Source: JAGWRI01 sp963728785 (lineage in GTDB: Bacteria > Gemmatimonadota > Gemmatimonadetes > Gemmatimonadales > Gemmatimonadaceae). From it: 64,000 bases of DNA. Under the pieces are notes generated by a model. It was not told the origin of the DNA. It saw nothing but the letters and a program-made list of their open reading frames with translations, and ran no database searches. Positions 41,525 to 51,442 of the stretch are shown piece after piece. Every line of letters begins with the position of its first letter. The stretch's first letter is position 1. The stretch spans positions 744,001 to 808,000 of the forward strand of contig CAVSKV010000004.1 in assembly GCA_963728785.1 (NCBI GenBank), given 5' to 3'. The translations under genes and the position numbers were made by a program.

Positions 41525-41988
41525 ATGGCCGACGCCAACCGCATCGCCATTGCCGCCGACCACGCCGGCTTCGAGCTGAAGGAGAGGCTCGGAGCCGTGC
41601 TCGCCGGCCTCGGCTACCTGGTGGACGATCTGGGCACCGATTCCGCGGCGTCCACGGATTACGCCGATGTCGCGCATCCGCTGGCGGCACAGGTTTCCGA
41701 GGGGCGGGTGGCGCGGGGCGTGCTGCTCTGCGGCACCGGTCTGGGCATGAGCTACGTGGCCAATCGCTACCCCGGGGTGCGGGCCGCCGTCAGTTGGTCG
41801 CCCGAGATCGCCGAGCTGGCCCGGCGCCACAACGACGCCAACGTGCTCGTGCTGCCGGCGCGGTTCGTGAACGACGAGGCCGCGGTGGCCATCCTCAAGA
41901 CCTGGCTCGACACCCCGTTCGAGGGCGGCCGCCACCACCGGCGGGTCGCCAAGATCGAACGGGGCTCACCCGCAGGTGGAATCACGCC

Positions 41989-41992
<4 letters not shown>
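41525..41992 (+). CDS. rpiB: Ribose-5-phosphate isomerase B
   Basis: The product has 155 residues. Interconverts ribose-5-phosphate and ribulose-5-phosphate. Signature parts: IAIAADHAGFELKE at the N-terminus, VDDLGTDSAASTDYADVAH, and the catalytic RGVLLCGTGLGMSYVANR with Cys, then HNDANVLVLPARF. Length is family-typical. The stop overlaps glyA by ATGA. A GC-rich tail (EGGRHHRRVAKIERG) is ordinary for this family. Confidence 0.93.
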
Positions 41993-43283
<1,291 letters not shown>

Positions 43284-43287
<4 letters not shown>

Positions 43288-44633
43288 GCCAATCCACGGA
43301 ACGCAGCGCGCTGCCGAGGCGGTTGGGCTTCTGGAGCGCCGTGGCGGTTCTCGTGGGTTCGACGATCGGCTCCGGAATCTTCCGCTCGCCGGCCAGCATC
43401 GCCGACCGGCTCCCCGGTCCGCTGCCCCTGGCCGGTGTGTGGGTCACGGGCGGCCTGTTCGCACTCTGCGGCGCGCTCACCCTGGCCGAGGTCGGGTCGG
43501 CGTTTCCCGAAACCGGTGGCGTGTACGTGTTCATCCGCGAGGGATTCGGCCGCCTGCCGGCTTTTCTTTTCGGATGGTCCGAACTGACGGTCATTCGCGC
43601 CGCGTCGCTCGGGGCCATCGCGATCACGTTCGCGGAGTACGCGCTGCGGGTGGCCGGGTTCAATCCGGCCCTGGCGCCGTATGACGCCTATGCCCACTAC
43701 CTGGCGGCGGCAGCGATTGCACTGCTCGGCACGGTGAACATCGTCGGGGTCAAGTGGAGCGCGTTGGTGCTCAACGCCACCACGCTGGCCAAGTACGGCG
43801 GCTTGTTGTTCATCATCCTGTTCGCGCTCGCCATCGGGCTGCCGCACACGGGCGGCTACTACACGCCGGCTGCCCCCGCGGGCAGTTTCGCGCTGCCCGC
43901 CTTCGGCCTTGCGCTCGTGTCCACGCTCTGGGCCTACGACGGCTGGGCCGATCTGAGTTTCGTGGCCGGTGAGGTGCGCGATGCGCAGCGCAACCTCCCG
44001 CGCGCGCTCATCACGGGCACGCTCGCCGTGATCGGTATCTACCTTCTTGCCAACATCGCCTACCTAGCCGTGATGCCGGTGAGCGAGATCCGGCACTCGC
44101 CCCTCGTGGCGGCCGACGTGGCCCAGCGACTGATCGGGCAGCCCGGCGTGGTGTTCGTGGGTCTCACGGTGATGCTGTCCACGTTCGGCACCCTCACCGG
44201 CTCGCTGCTCACCGCGCCGCGAATCTTCTTCGCGATGGCGGACGACGGGCTCTTCTTCCGTGCCGTGGCGGCGGTACACCCGAAGTTCGAGACGCCCTAC
44301 GTCGCCATCGGACTGAGCAGCCTGCTCGGCATCGTCTTCGTGTTGCTGCGCAGCTTCGAGCAGCTGGCCGACACGTTCGTCACGGCCATCGTGCCGTTCT
44401 ATGCGTTGGGGGTGGCCTCGGTGTTCGTCCTGCGGCGGCGCGCCGACTACCGTCCCTCCTTCCGCGTGCCGGGTTATCCCGTGGTGCCCGCGCTATTCGT
44501 GCTCTCCACGGTCTATCTGCTCGCCAACGCGCTCTGGTCGCCGTCCAGTCGCGTGGCCACGGCCGCCGTGCTCGGGGTCGTCGTGGCGGGCATACCGGTG
44601 TATTACGCGACCGTCGGCCGGCGGCCACGCTAG
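43284..44633 (+). CDS. APC-family amino acid permease
   Basis: The product has 449 residues and about 12 membrane helices. The first helix has the APC signature VAVLVGSTIGSGIFRSP, and TM3-like ALCGALTLAEVGSAFPETGG follows. Helix 6 region has STLWAYDGWADLSFVAGEV. These place it in the LAT/cationic amino acid permease group (AA_permease_2 type). Its substrate is unknown; position after leucine dehydrogenase and glyA suggests an amino acid such as serine or a branched-chain residue. The start overlaps glyA by ATGA. Confidence 0.88.
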
Positions 44634-44702
44634 GTCGGGAAGAGTGTGAACATATCGTGCCGTCCGTCGTCCTGTGTCAAGAGCGCCTGGGGAGTTGTGA
44701 TT

Positions 44703-44720
44703 GCGGAGCAAACTCCGCAT
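44703..44720. terminator. Hairpin after the permease gene
   Basis: TGCGGAG, loop CAAA, CTCCGCA: a perfect 7-bp stem 70 bases downstream of the permease stop and about 50 before the next start. The sequence after it is TAATGTGC, not a T tract. It could be an operator instead. Confidence 0.4.
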
Positions 44721-44772
44721 AATGTGCACGTCGGGCATGGGGCCCGGCGTGATCCTGACCGCATGAGATCTT

Positions 44773-45159
44773 GTGGCTGAACTGACTTTTCGCGACGGCA
44801 TCATGGACCGCATCCTGCTCCACGAGCGGCGGTTCGACGAGCGAGCATACCTCTTCGTGCTCGCGGCGCTCGAGTATTGCCAGCAGCGATTGTCGGAACG
44901 GCGCCACATCACGGGGCGCGAGTTGTCCTGGGCCTGCCGCGATCTGGCGCTGGATCGGTTCGGCGTGATGGCTCGGCCGGTGCTCGAACACTGGGGCGTG
45001 CGGAGCAGCGGCGACATCGGTGACGTCGTGTTCACGCTCGTCGACCTCGGATTCCTGCTCAGCCAGCCCACCGACACCCGCGAGGAGTTCGCGGGCGCGT
45101 TCGACTTCGACGAGGCATTCGAGCGTGGCTACCCGTGGTGCGGGGCGATTCACGCATGA
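44773..45159 (+). CDS. Minf_1886-type conserved protein
   Basis: The product has 128 residues. I recognise the Minf_1886-like family by the layout YLFVLAALEYCQQRL, then HITGRELSWACRDLALDRFG, ARPVLEHWGVRSSGDIGDVV and FTLVDLGFLLSQPTDTREEF. The family is widespread but uncharacterised. No signal or membrane segment. GTG start; Shine-Dalgarno is poor (GAG about 8 bases before). The next gene overlaps by ATGA and encodes a zinc ribbon, so the two probably work together, perhaps in nucleic-acid binding. Confidence 0.75.
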   Translation: MAELTFRDGIMDRILLHERRFDERAYLFVLAALEYCQQRLSERRHITGRELSWACRDLALDRFGVMARPVLEHWGVRSSGDIGDVVFTLVDLGFLLSQPTDTREEFAGAFDFDEAFERGYPWCGAIHA

Positions 45160-45356
45160 CCACGGCCACAGTGGAATGGCCCGCCTGCCGCAAATGCGGG
45201 GCCGGTGTGCTGCTGCCGCTCAGCGACTACGGCCGCGACGGCGCGCCGATCATGTACAAGGCCTGGGCGTGCAGCAATCCCGACTGCGGGTTCAACGTGC
45301 GCATCGACAACGGCGAATTGAGCTACGGCCGCACCGTCGGTACGTCGCAGAAGTAG
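45156..45356 (+). CDS. Small zinc-ribbon protein
   Basis: The product has 66 residues. The start ATG shares four bases with the previous stop. Two Cys pairs, CRKC near residue 10 and CSNPDC near residue 42, form a zinc ribbon similar to those of transcription factors and ribosome-associated proteins. Between them lie GAGVLLPLSDYGRDGAPIMY. C-terminus ends YGRTVGTSQK. Function unknown; coupling to the Minf_1886-type gene suggests one complex. Confidence 0.75.
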   Translation: MTTATVEWPACRKCGAGVLLPLSDYGRDGAPIMYKAWACSNPDCGFNVRIDNGELSYGRTVGTSQK

Positions 45357-45398
45357 CGCCGTCATGCCGCGCGGCGCCGCCGGCCGCCGCCCCGCCGT

Positions 45399-47084
45399 AT
45401 GACCGATCCCCGTCTGCTGGTCCGCGTGGTCACTGCCGCTCAGGCGGCGGCGCGTGACGCGGCCGCCATCGCGGCCGGCACGCCATCGGCCGTGCTCATG
45501 GACCGCGCCGGCAGCGCCACGGCACACGAGATCCGGCGTCGGTTTGGCTCGCTCACCGGGCGACGGGTGCTCGTGTGCTGCGGGCCCGGCAACAACGGGG
45601 GCGACGGATGGGTGGTGGCGCGCGTGCTCGCCGCCGCCGGCGTCGCGGTGGACGTGTGGGAAGCGGCGCCGGCGAGGTCGGATGACGCGATCGCAGCCCG
45701 GGCGCGGGCGCGAGGGGAAGGGGGACGCACGCTGCGTGAGGTCGCGCCCGACGCGGCGCGTGCGGTGGCGTACGATGTGGTGGTCGATGCCCTGCTCGGC
45801 ACGGGTTCGTCGGGGGCTCCGCGCGGCGCGATCGCCGATGCGGCGGCGATGGTCACCTCCCAGCGCGAGCGGGGCGCGCGTGTGGCCGCCGTGGACTTGC
45901 CCACCGGCCTCGACGCGACGACGGGCGACGCGACCCACGCCCTCGCGGCCGATCTCACGCTCACCTACGGCACCGTGAAGCGCGGCCATCTCGTGTCGCG
46001 GGGGGTGTGCGGCGACCTCTTGGTGCTCGACATCGGACTTGGGCTGCAGGCAGCGATCGCCGACAACACTCCGCTGCTAGTGGACGAACCCTGGGTGGCC
46101 GCACAGGTGCCGGTGATCCATGCCGATGCGCACAAGGGCACGCGTCGCAAGGTGGCCGTGGTCGGAGGCGCCGAGGGCATGTCGGGCGCGGTCATCCTGG
46201 CCGCGCGGGCCGCCCTCCGGGCGGGGGCCGGCATGGTGAAGATCATCGCCGACGCCCCTTCGCTCGATGCGGTTCGGCGGGCCGAACCGGCCGTGCTCAC
46301 CGCTGAATGGCCAGGCACGGCAAACGGCGTGGAACGCGAGATCACCGGATGGGCCGACGCCGTGGCGCTGGGACCCGGGCTGGGCCGCACGCCGCGGTCG
46401 CGGGCCCTCGTGGATCGCGTGCTCACGCACTGGCGGGGCCCGGTAGTGCTCGATGCCGACGCGCTCAACGTATTCGCGGGCTCGCTCGATCCGCTGGCCG
46501 CGCTGCTCGACGGCCGCAGCGCCGTGCTGACCCCGCATCCGGTCGAGTTCGCGCGGCTCACCGGCACCACGGTGGCCGAGGTGCTCGCCAACCGTTTCGA
46601 CATCGGGCGTCACCTTGCCGCGCGGCTTCGCGCCACGGTGCTGCTCAAGGGCACGCCCACGGTGATCTTCGCACCGGACGGCGCCGAAAGCCTCGTGACC
46701 GCCACGGGCACGCCCGTCCTGGCCACCGGCGGCAGCGGCGACGTGCTCACCGGCATCACCGTGACGCTTCTCGCCCAGATGGTCCGGGCCATGCCGGCTG
46801 CCGCCTGCGCCGCCTGGGTGCACGGCCGCGCCGCCGAACTGGTGCAACTCGGTGCTGCGCATCGCGAGGAGCCGTTCAGCGCCGACCTTGACGAACCACT
46901 CGACGATGGCGAAGACCGCTCCGGAGTGCGCACTTGGGGCGGGGCGTTGCCGCCGCGGCGAGATGCGCGCGGCCTCATCCTCGATGACGTCGTCGCAGCG
47001 CTTCCGGACGTATGGCGCTTGAGCAGCGCTGCACCACGGCCGCCGGTGCTCGTAGAGTTGCCGGCGGTGGAGCACCAGTCGTGA
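45399..47084 (+). CDS. nnr: Bifunctional NAD(P)HX epimerase/ADP-dependent dehydratase
   Basis: The product has 561 residues. Repairs hydrated NAD(P)H. N-terminal epimerase (residues about 10-220): LVCCGPGNNGGDGWVVAR, VDALLGTG and AVDLPTGLDATTG. C-terminal dehydratase (about 230-500): HKGTRRKVAVVGGAEGMSGA, LGPGLG, VVLDADALNVF, TPHPVEFARLTG and the ATP site ATGGSGDVLTGI. A 60-residue C-terminal extension with DDGEDRSGVRTWGG exceeds the usual length. It sits between the zinc-ribbon gene and thiL, with a GTG/TGA overlap to thiL. Confidence 0.93.
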   Translation: MTDPRLLVRVVTAAQAAARDAAAIAAGTPSAVLMDRAGSATAHEIRRRFGSLTGRRVLVCCGPGNNGGDGWVVARVLAAAGVAVDVWEAAPARSDDAIAARARARGEGGRTLREVAPDAARAVAYDVVVDALLGTGSSGAPRGAIADAAAMVTSQRERGARVAAVDLPTGLDATTGDATHALAADLTLTYGTVKRGHLVSRGVCGDLLVLDIGLGLQAAIADNTPLLVDEPWVAAQVPVIHADAHKGTRRKVAVVGGAEGMSGAVILAARAALRAGAGMVKIIADAPSLDAVRRAEPAVLTAEWPGTANGVEREITGWADAVALGPGLGRTPRSRALVDRVLTHWRGPVVLDADALNVFAGSLDPLAALLDGRSAVLTPHPVEFARLTGTTVAEVLANRFDIGRHLAARLRATVLLKGTPTVIFAPDGAESLVTATGTPVLATGGSGDVLTGITVTLLAQMVRAMPAAACAAWVHGRAAELVQLGAAHREEPFSADLDEPLDDGEDRSGVRTWGGALPPRRDARGLILDDVVAALPDVWRLSSAAPRPPVLVELPAVEHQS

Positions 47085-48028
47085 GCAACTCAGGGCACAC
47101 CGGCATGGGGCCCGGAGCGGAGTTCGACGCCATCCGCCGGCTGCTCGAGCAGTGGGGGCCGCACAGCGCCGGGGCCGGCGACGACGCCGCCGTGCTCGAC
47201 GTTCCGCCGGGGGAGCATCTGATCGCGAGCGTCGACACTTCGGTGGAGGGCGTGCACTTCCGGCGGGCCTGGCTCACACCCGCGGAAATCGGCTACCGCG
47301 CGGTGGCGGCCGCGCTCAGCGATCTCGCCGCCATGGGTGCGCAGCCGCTCGGCGTGCTCACCGCCATCGTGCTTCCCGAACCGTGGCGCGACAAGCTCTC
47401 TGAAATCGCCGAGGGCATCGGCGTCGCGGTATCGAGCGCCGAAACAAGGGTCCTGGGCGGCAACATGTCGGCCGGCGCCGAATTCAGCATCACCACCACG
47501 GTGCTCGGCCACGCCGGCGCCGTGTTGCGCCGCGACGCCGTGCGTGCAGGCGACGTGCTGTACCTCACCGGCCGGGTAGGGGGCGCTGGAGCGGCACTCT
47601 CCGCGCTTCTCGCGGGGCGCGCACCATCGTCCGAGCAGCGCGAGCGGTTCGTTCACCCCGAGCCCCGCATTGCCGAGGCACGCTGGATGGCGGCCGCGGG
47701 CGCCACGGCGGCCATCGACATTTCCGACGGCCTGGCGGCTGACGCCGGCCATCTGGCCGCCGCCAGCGGCGTGGGCATCGAGCTCGAGTTGGGAGCCGTG
47801 CCCGCAGTCGCTGGTGTTTCGCCGCGCGATGCGCTGGCCAGCGGTGAGGAGTATGAGCTGCTGGTAGCTGCTCCCCCGGGGCTCGATTCGGAGGCCTTCA
47901 CGGCACAGTTCGACCTGCCGTTGACCGCCGTGGGGCGCGCCGTGGCCGAACACCCCGGCATCGTGGAGGTTCGGAATGCCGGGCGCCGCGTTGCGGTGGG
48001 TCCCGGGCACGATCACCTTTCGGGGTGA
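47081..48028 (+). CDS. thiL: Thiamine-monophosphate kinase
   Basis: The product has 315 residues from a GTG overlapping the previous stop. Phosphorylates thiamine monophosphate to the diphosphate. N-terminal half has GAGDDAAVLDVPPGEHLIA, DTSVEGVHFRR and YRAVAAALSDLAAMGAQPLG; the C-terminal half has AIDISDGLAADAGHLAAASG and LASGEEYELLVAAPP. These are the metal and ATP-binding Asp motifs of the AIRS/ThiL superfamily. Full length. Cotranscribed with the downstream acyltransferase (GTGA overlap). Confidence 0.93.
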   Translation: MSNSGHTGMGPGAEFDAIRRLLEQWGPHSAGAGDDAAVLDVPPGEHLIASVDTSVEGVHFRRAWLTPAEIGYRAVAAALSDLAAMGAQPLGVLTAIVLPEPWRDKLSEIAEGIGVAVSSAETRVLGGNMSAGAEFSITTTVLGHAGAVLRRDAVRAGDVLYLTGRVGGAGAALSALLAGRAPSSEQRERFVHPEPRIAEARWMAAAGATAAIDISDGLAADAGHLAAASGVGIELELGAVPAVAGVSPRDALASGEEYELLVAAPPGLDSEAFTAQFDLPLTAVGRAVAEHPGIVEVRNAGRRVAVGPGHDHLSG

Positions 48029-48789
48029 TCCGAACCGTCTTTGCGCTGGCTGTCATCGCACTGGCCACGTGCACCCTGGGTCCGGTGGTGTTGGTGGCCG
48101 GCTTGTTGGGAGTGCGCGACAAGCGCGACGGCATCTACCAGCAGTGCATGCATCTGTGGGCGCGGGCGGCCTGTTGGGCGGCCGGTGCGCGGCTGGAAGT
48201 GCACGACGAGACGGGCGCGGCGCGGCTGGAAGGGGCCGTGTACATCGCGAACCACGTGAGCTGGTTCGATGTATTCGCGCTGGCCGCCACGCTGCCGCGC
48301 TTCAGTTTCGTGGCGAAGAGCGAACTCAGGAAAATCCCGCTGTTCGGACCGGCGGCGGCTGCCGCTGGCATCGTGTTCCTGGAGCGTGACAACCGCAAGC
48401 GCGCGTTCGAATCGTACAAGGATGCCGCGGCCCAGGTTCGTGACGGGCGCTCGGTGGTGGTCTACCCGGAGGGCACGCGGGGCTACGACTACCCGCTGCG
48501 GCCGTTCAAGAAGGGCCCGTTCGTGCTCGCCATCGCCTCGGAGGCGATGATCGTGCCGACCATCCTGTACGGGGCCCGCGAAGTCATGGCCAAGGGAGCC
48601 CTCCGCATCCGTCCGAGCGTAATTCACTTACATTTCCTCGAGCCGATCCCCACCGCGGGGCTCAAGTATACGGACCGCGGCGACGTGATGACGCGCGTCT
48701 GGCAGCGTATGGACGGTGCACTGCATGCGCTGTACGGGGTGAAGCTGTCCGATCGTGCCATCGCCAAACCCAACGAACGCGTCGTCTGA
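48025..48789 (+). CDS. Lysophospholipid acyltransferase (PlsC family)
   Basis: The product has 254 residues. It has the H-x4-D motif NHVSWFD (residues 76-82) and the PEGTRG motif, both needed for 1-acylglycerol-3-phosphate acyltransferases. An N-terminal helix (VFALAVIALATCTLGPVVL) anchors it. It probably makes phosphatidate in the inner membrane. GTG start overlaps thiL. The C-terminal part ends in KPNERVV just before eno; the start of eno follows by 16 bases. Confidence 0.88.
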   Translation: MIRTVFALAVIALATCTLGPVVLVAGLLGVRDKRDGIYQQCMHLWARAACWAAGARLEVHDETGAARLEGAVYIANHVSWFDVFALAATLPRFSFVAKSELRKIPLFGPAAAAAGIVFLERDNRKRAFESYKDAAAQVRDGRSVVVYPEGTRGYDYPLRPFKKGPFVLAIASEAMIVPTILYGAREVMAKGALRIRPSVIHLHFLEPIPTAGLKYTDRGDVMTRVWQRMDGALHALYGVKLSDRAIAKPNERVV

Positions 48790-48805
48790 CCATACCCGAC
48801 CTCCC

Positions 48806-50086
48806 ATGACCACCATTTCTCACATCCACGCGCGCGAGATTCTCGACAGCCGCGGCAATCCCACCATCGAAGCCGACGTCTTCCTCAGCAACGGCATCAA
48901 GGGGCGCGCGGCCGTGCCAAGCGGGGCCAGCACGGGGGAGAACGAGGCCGTCGAACTGCGTGACGGCGACGCCGAGCGCTACGGAGGCAAGGGCGTGCTG
49001 ACCGCGGTGCGCAACGTCGAAGAGACCATCGGGCCCGCGCTCGCCGGCATGGACCCGACGCGGCAACTCGAGATCGACGCCGCGATGCTCGAAATGGACG
49101 GCACGCCGAACAAGGGCAACCTCGGCGCCAACGCGATTCTGTCGGTGTCGCTGGCCACGGCGCGGGCGGCGGCCCAACTCGTGAACCTGCCTCTCTACAG
49201 ATACTTAGGCGGCCCGCTGGCCCGCGTGATGCCGGTGCCGATGATGAACATCCTCAACGGCGGCGCGCACGCCACCAACAACGTGGACTTTCAGGAATTC
49301 ATGATCGTGCCGGTGGGCGCCGAGACGTTCGCCGAAGCGCTGCGCATGGGGGCCGAGGTGTTCCACGCGCTCAAGAAGGTCCTGATCAAGCGCAAGCTGT
49401 CCACCGGCGTGGGGGACGAAGGCGGCTTCGCTCCCGATCTCAAGAACGACGAGGAAGCGCTGCGCGTGATGATAGAGGCCATCGAGGCGGCCGGCTACGC
49501 GCCGGGCCAGGAAGTCGCCCTCGCGCTCGACCCCGCCGCCAGCGAGTTCTACAAGGACGGCGTGTACACCTTCAAGAAGAGCGGCGGCGCGCGCAAGGAC
49601 GCGGCCGCGATGGTCGAACTGTATGCCGGTTGGCTGGACGAATTTCCCATCGTGTCGATCGAGGATGGGCTGGCCGAGGATGACTGGGACGGATGGCAGC
49701 AGCTCACCGAAGCGCTCGGCGAACGGTGTCAGTTGGTGGGCGACGACATCTTCTGCACCAATCCGGAACTGCTCGCCCAGGGCATCGAGCGCGGCGTGGC
49801 CAATTCGATTCTCATCAAGGTGAACCAGATCGGCACGCTCAGCGAGACGCTCGAGACCATCGACATGGCGCGGGGCTCCGGGTACCTGTCGGTGATCTCG
49901 CACCGGTCGGGCGAGACCGAAGACACCTTCATCGCCGATCTGGCCGTGGCCAGCGGAGTTGAGCAGATCAAGACCGGCTCTGCCAGCCGCACCGACCGCA
50001 TCGCCAAGTACAATCAGCTGCTGCGCATCGAAGAGGAGTTGGGGGGCGCCGCCGAATTCCCCGGCGGGGCCATCTACGGGCTGTGA
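48806..50086 (+). CDS. eno: Enolase
   Basis: The product has 426 residues. Converts 2-phosphoglycerate to phosphoenolpyruvate. Motifs: AREILDSRGNPTIEADV at the N-terminus, GASTGENEAVELRDGD, GGFAPDL, and the C-terminal LIKVNQIGTLSETLE plus SHRSGETEDTFIADLAVA with the catalytic Lys in LIKVNQ. Start chosen at MTTISHI; the earlier open frame begins inside the acyltransferase gene. Glycolytic neighbour of the glycogen genes further on. Overlaps ftsB-like gene by GTGA. Confidence 0.97.
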   Translation: MTTISHIHAREILDSRGNPTIEADVFLSNGIKGRAAVPSGASTGENEAVELRDGDAERYGGKGVLTAVRNVEETIGPALAGMDPTRQLEIDAAMLEMDGTPNKGNLGANAILSVSLATARAAAQLVNLPLYRYLGGPLARVMPVPMMNILNGGAHATNNVDFQEFMIVPVGAETFAEALRMGAEVFHALKKVLIKRKLSTGVGDEGGFAPDLKNDEEALRVMIEAIEAAGYAPGQEVALALDPAASEFYKDGVYTFKKSGGARKDAAAMVELYAGWLDEFPIVSIEDGLAEDDWDGWQQLTEALGERCQLVGDDIFCTNPELLAQGIERGVANSILIKVNQIGTLSETLETIDMARGSGYLSVISHRSGETEDTFIADLAVASGVEQIKTGSASRTDRIAKYNQLLRIEEELGGAAEFPGGAIYGL

Positions 50087-50400
50087 GTCCCAAGCGCCGG
50101 CTCCCGCGCGGCGCGAAGCGCGCGATCTGGGTGGCCGTGGGCGTCGTCGCGCTGCTCTTCGCTATCCAGGGCGGAGAGTACAGTACCCTCGATCTTCTGC
50201 GGCAGCGTAATATGACCGGGGCGTTGCACGCCCAGGTCGACTCGCTTCAGCGCGTCGTGGACTCGCTGGGGCACTACCGCGACCGCGTGTTGCACGATCC
50301 CGCGTTGCAGGAACGCATCGGCCGGGAGGAGTTCGGCTGGGTGCGCGGCGACAAGGAACTTCTCTACCGTTTCGCCGCGCCAGATAGCGGCTCGCATTGA
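50083..50400 (+). CDS. ftsB: Septum formation initiator, FtsB/DivIC-like
   Basis: The product has 105 residues from a GTG overlapping eno. A membrane helix (AIWVAVGVVALLFAIQG) near residues 14-31 is followed by a coiled coil (LRQRNMTGALHAQVDSLQRVVDSLGHYRDRV) and then the short conserved REEFGWVRGDKELLYRF typical of FtsB/DivIC. In other bacteria this protein joins FtsL and FtsQ in the divisome. The eno-ftsB order is common. A clear terminator follows. Confidence 0.88.
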   Translation: MSPKRRLPRGAKRAIWVAVGVVALLFAIQGGEYSTLDLLRQRNMTGALHAQVDSLQRVVDSLGHYRDRVLHDPALQERIGREEFGWVRGDKELLYRFAAPDSGSH

Positions 50401-50416
50401 TCGCCGCCTGTGGGGG

Positions 50417-50441
50417 AATGCCGGACGGCCGTCGGCATTTT
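50417..50441 (+). terminator. Rho-independent terminator after ftsB
   Basis: AATGCCG pairs with CGGCATT, with ACGG/CCGT pairing inside and one bulged G, then TTTT. Stem and T run agree with a strong intrinsic terminator, 17 bases after the ftsB stop. Confidence 0.7.
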
Positions 50442-50545
50442 CCGCGCACAGGTTCAGCGATTCAGCGACAGTAGGCCGCCGCGCAACGGCGTAGGCTATT
50501 TCTCGAACCCGCCTGGCGAGCCCGCGAGGGGCAGGAGGAGAGGCC

Positions 50546-51442
50546 ATGACCACCGCGCTCGAGTCGCGCCGCAAGTTCTCGATCCTGCTGCTGGCGAGCG
50601 ATGGCTCGCGGGCCATGGACGCGACCATTCACGTGGCGAGTCTCATCGCCCAGCGCGACGCGGCGCAGATTCGAGTGGTCACGGCGGTGGAGCCGATGCC
50701 GTTCGTGACCCCCGAAGGCAACCTGCCGCTGGTGCCCGAGATCGAGACGGCGCGCCACGACGAGTTGAAGCGGCACGTGCTCGACCAGTTGGCCCGATGC
50801 GCTCCCGAATCGGCGTCATGGTCCGTGGAGCAAATCGACGGCCGCCCCGACGCGACCATCACCCGCATGGCGCGTGAAGTGAATGCGGATCTCATCGTGC
50901 TGGGGCTGGGCGAACACGGCATGATCGACCGCTGGTTCGGCGGCGAGACTGCGCTGCGCGTCCTTCGTCTATCCAGCATTCCCGTGCTGGCCGTGGCCCC
51001 CTCAGCCGACGCGCTGCCCAGGCGCGTGGTGGCGGCCATGGATTTCAGCCAGACGAGCGAACGGGCGCTGGCGGCGGCCATGCCCCTGTTCGGCGAGGGA
51101 ACCAAGCTCAGCATGGCCCACGTGGTGCCGCGCGACATTTCCATGGGTGTGTGGCCGGCTTGGGACGACGCGTACGAGAATGCGGTGCGGGCCAGCTTCG
51201 AGGAACTGCGTAAGCGTATACAGATTCCCTCATGGGTGACGGCGGAGGATCTCATTCTGTACGGGGACCCGGCCCGGGAGTTGCTCGGCCAGGCCGAGCG
51301 GACGCAGGCCGATCTCATCGTGACGGGCACGCACGGCCACAACCTCGTGGTGCGTACGATCCTGGGCCGCGTGTCTACCAAGCTCATTCGCGGTGCGTGC
51401 TGTTCGGTGTTCGCGGTGCCGCCGGAAGTGCGTGAAAGCTGA
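50546..51442 (+). CDS. Tandem universal stress protein (two UspA domains)
   Basis: The product has 298 residues. Two UspA modules: the first from KFSILLLASDGSRAMDATIH to LGEHGMIDRWFGGETALRVLR; the second from RVVAAMDFSQTSERALAAAM to LIVTGTHGHNLVVRTILGRVST. Both show the G-x2-G-x(8-9)-G-S/T like ATP-binding loop, in the second as GTHGHNLVVRTILGRVST; in the first it is shortened (LGEHGMIDRWFGG). So only the second may bind ATP. Stress survival is the usual role. An overlapping ATPase gene follows. Confidence 0.88.
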   Translation: MTTALESRRKFSILLLASDGSRAMDATIHVASLIAQRDAAQIRVVTAVEPMPFVTPEGNLPLVPEIETARHDELKRHVLDQLARCAPESASWSVEQIDGRPDATITRMAREVNADLIVLGLGEHGMIDRWFGGETALRVLRLSSIPVLAVAPSADALPRRVVAAMDFSQTSERALAAAMPLFGEGTKLSMAHVVPRDISMGVWPAWDDAYENAVRASFEELRKRIQIPSWVTAEDLILYGDPARELLGQAERTQADLIVTGTHGHNLVVRTILGRVSTKLIRGACCSVFAVPPEVRES

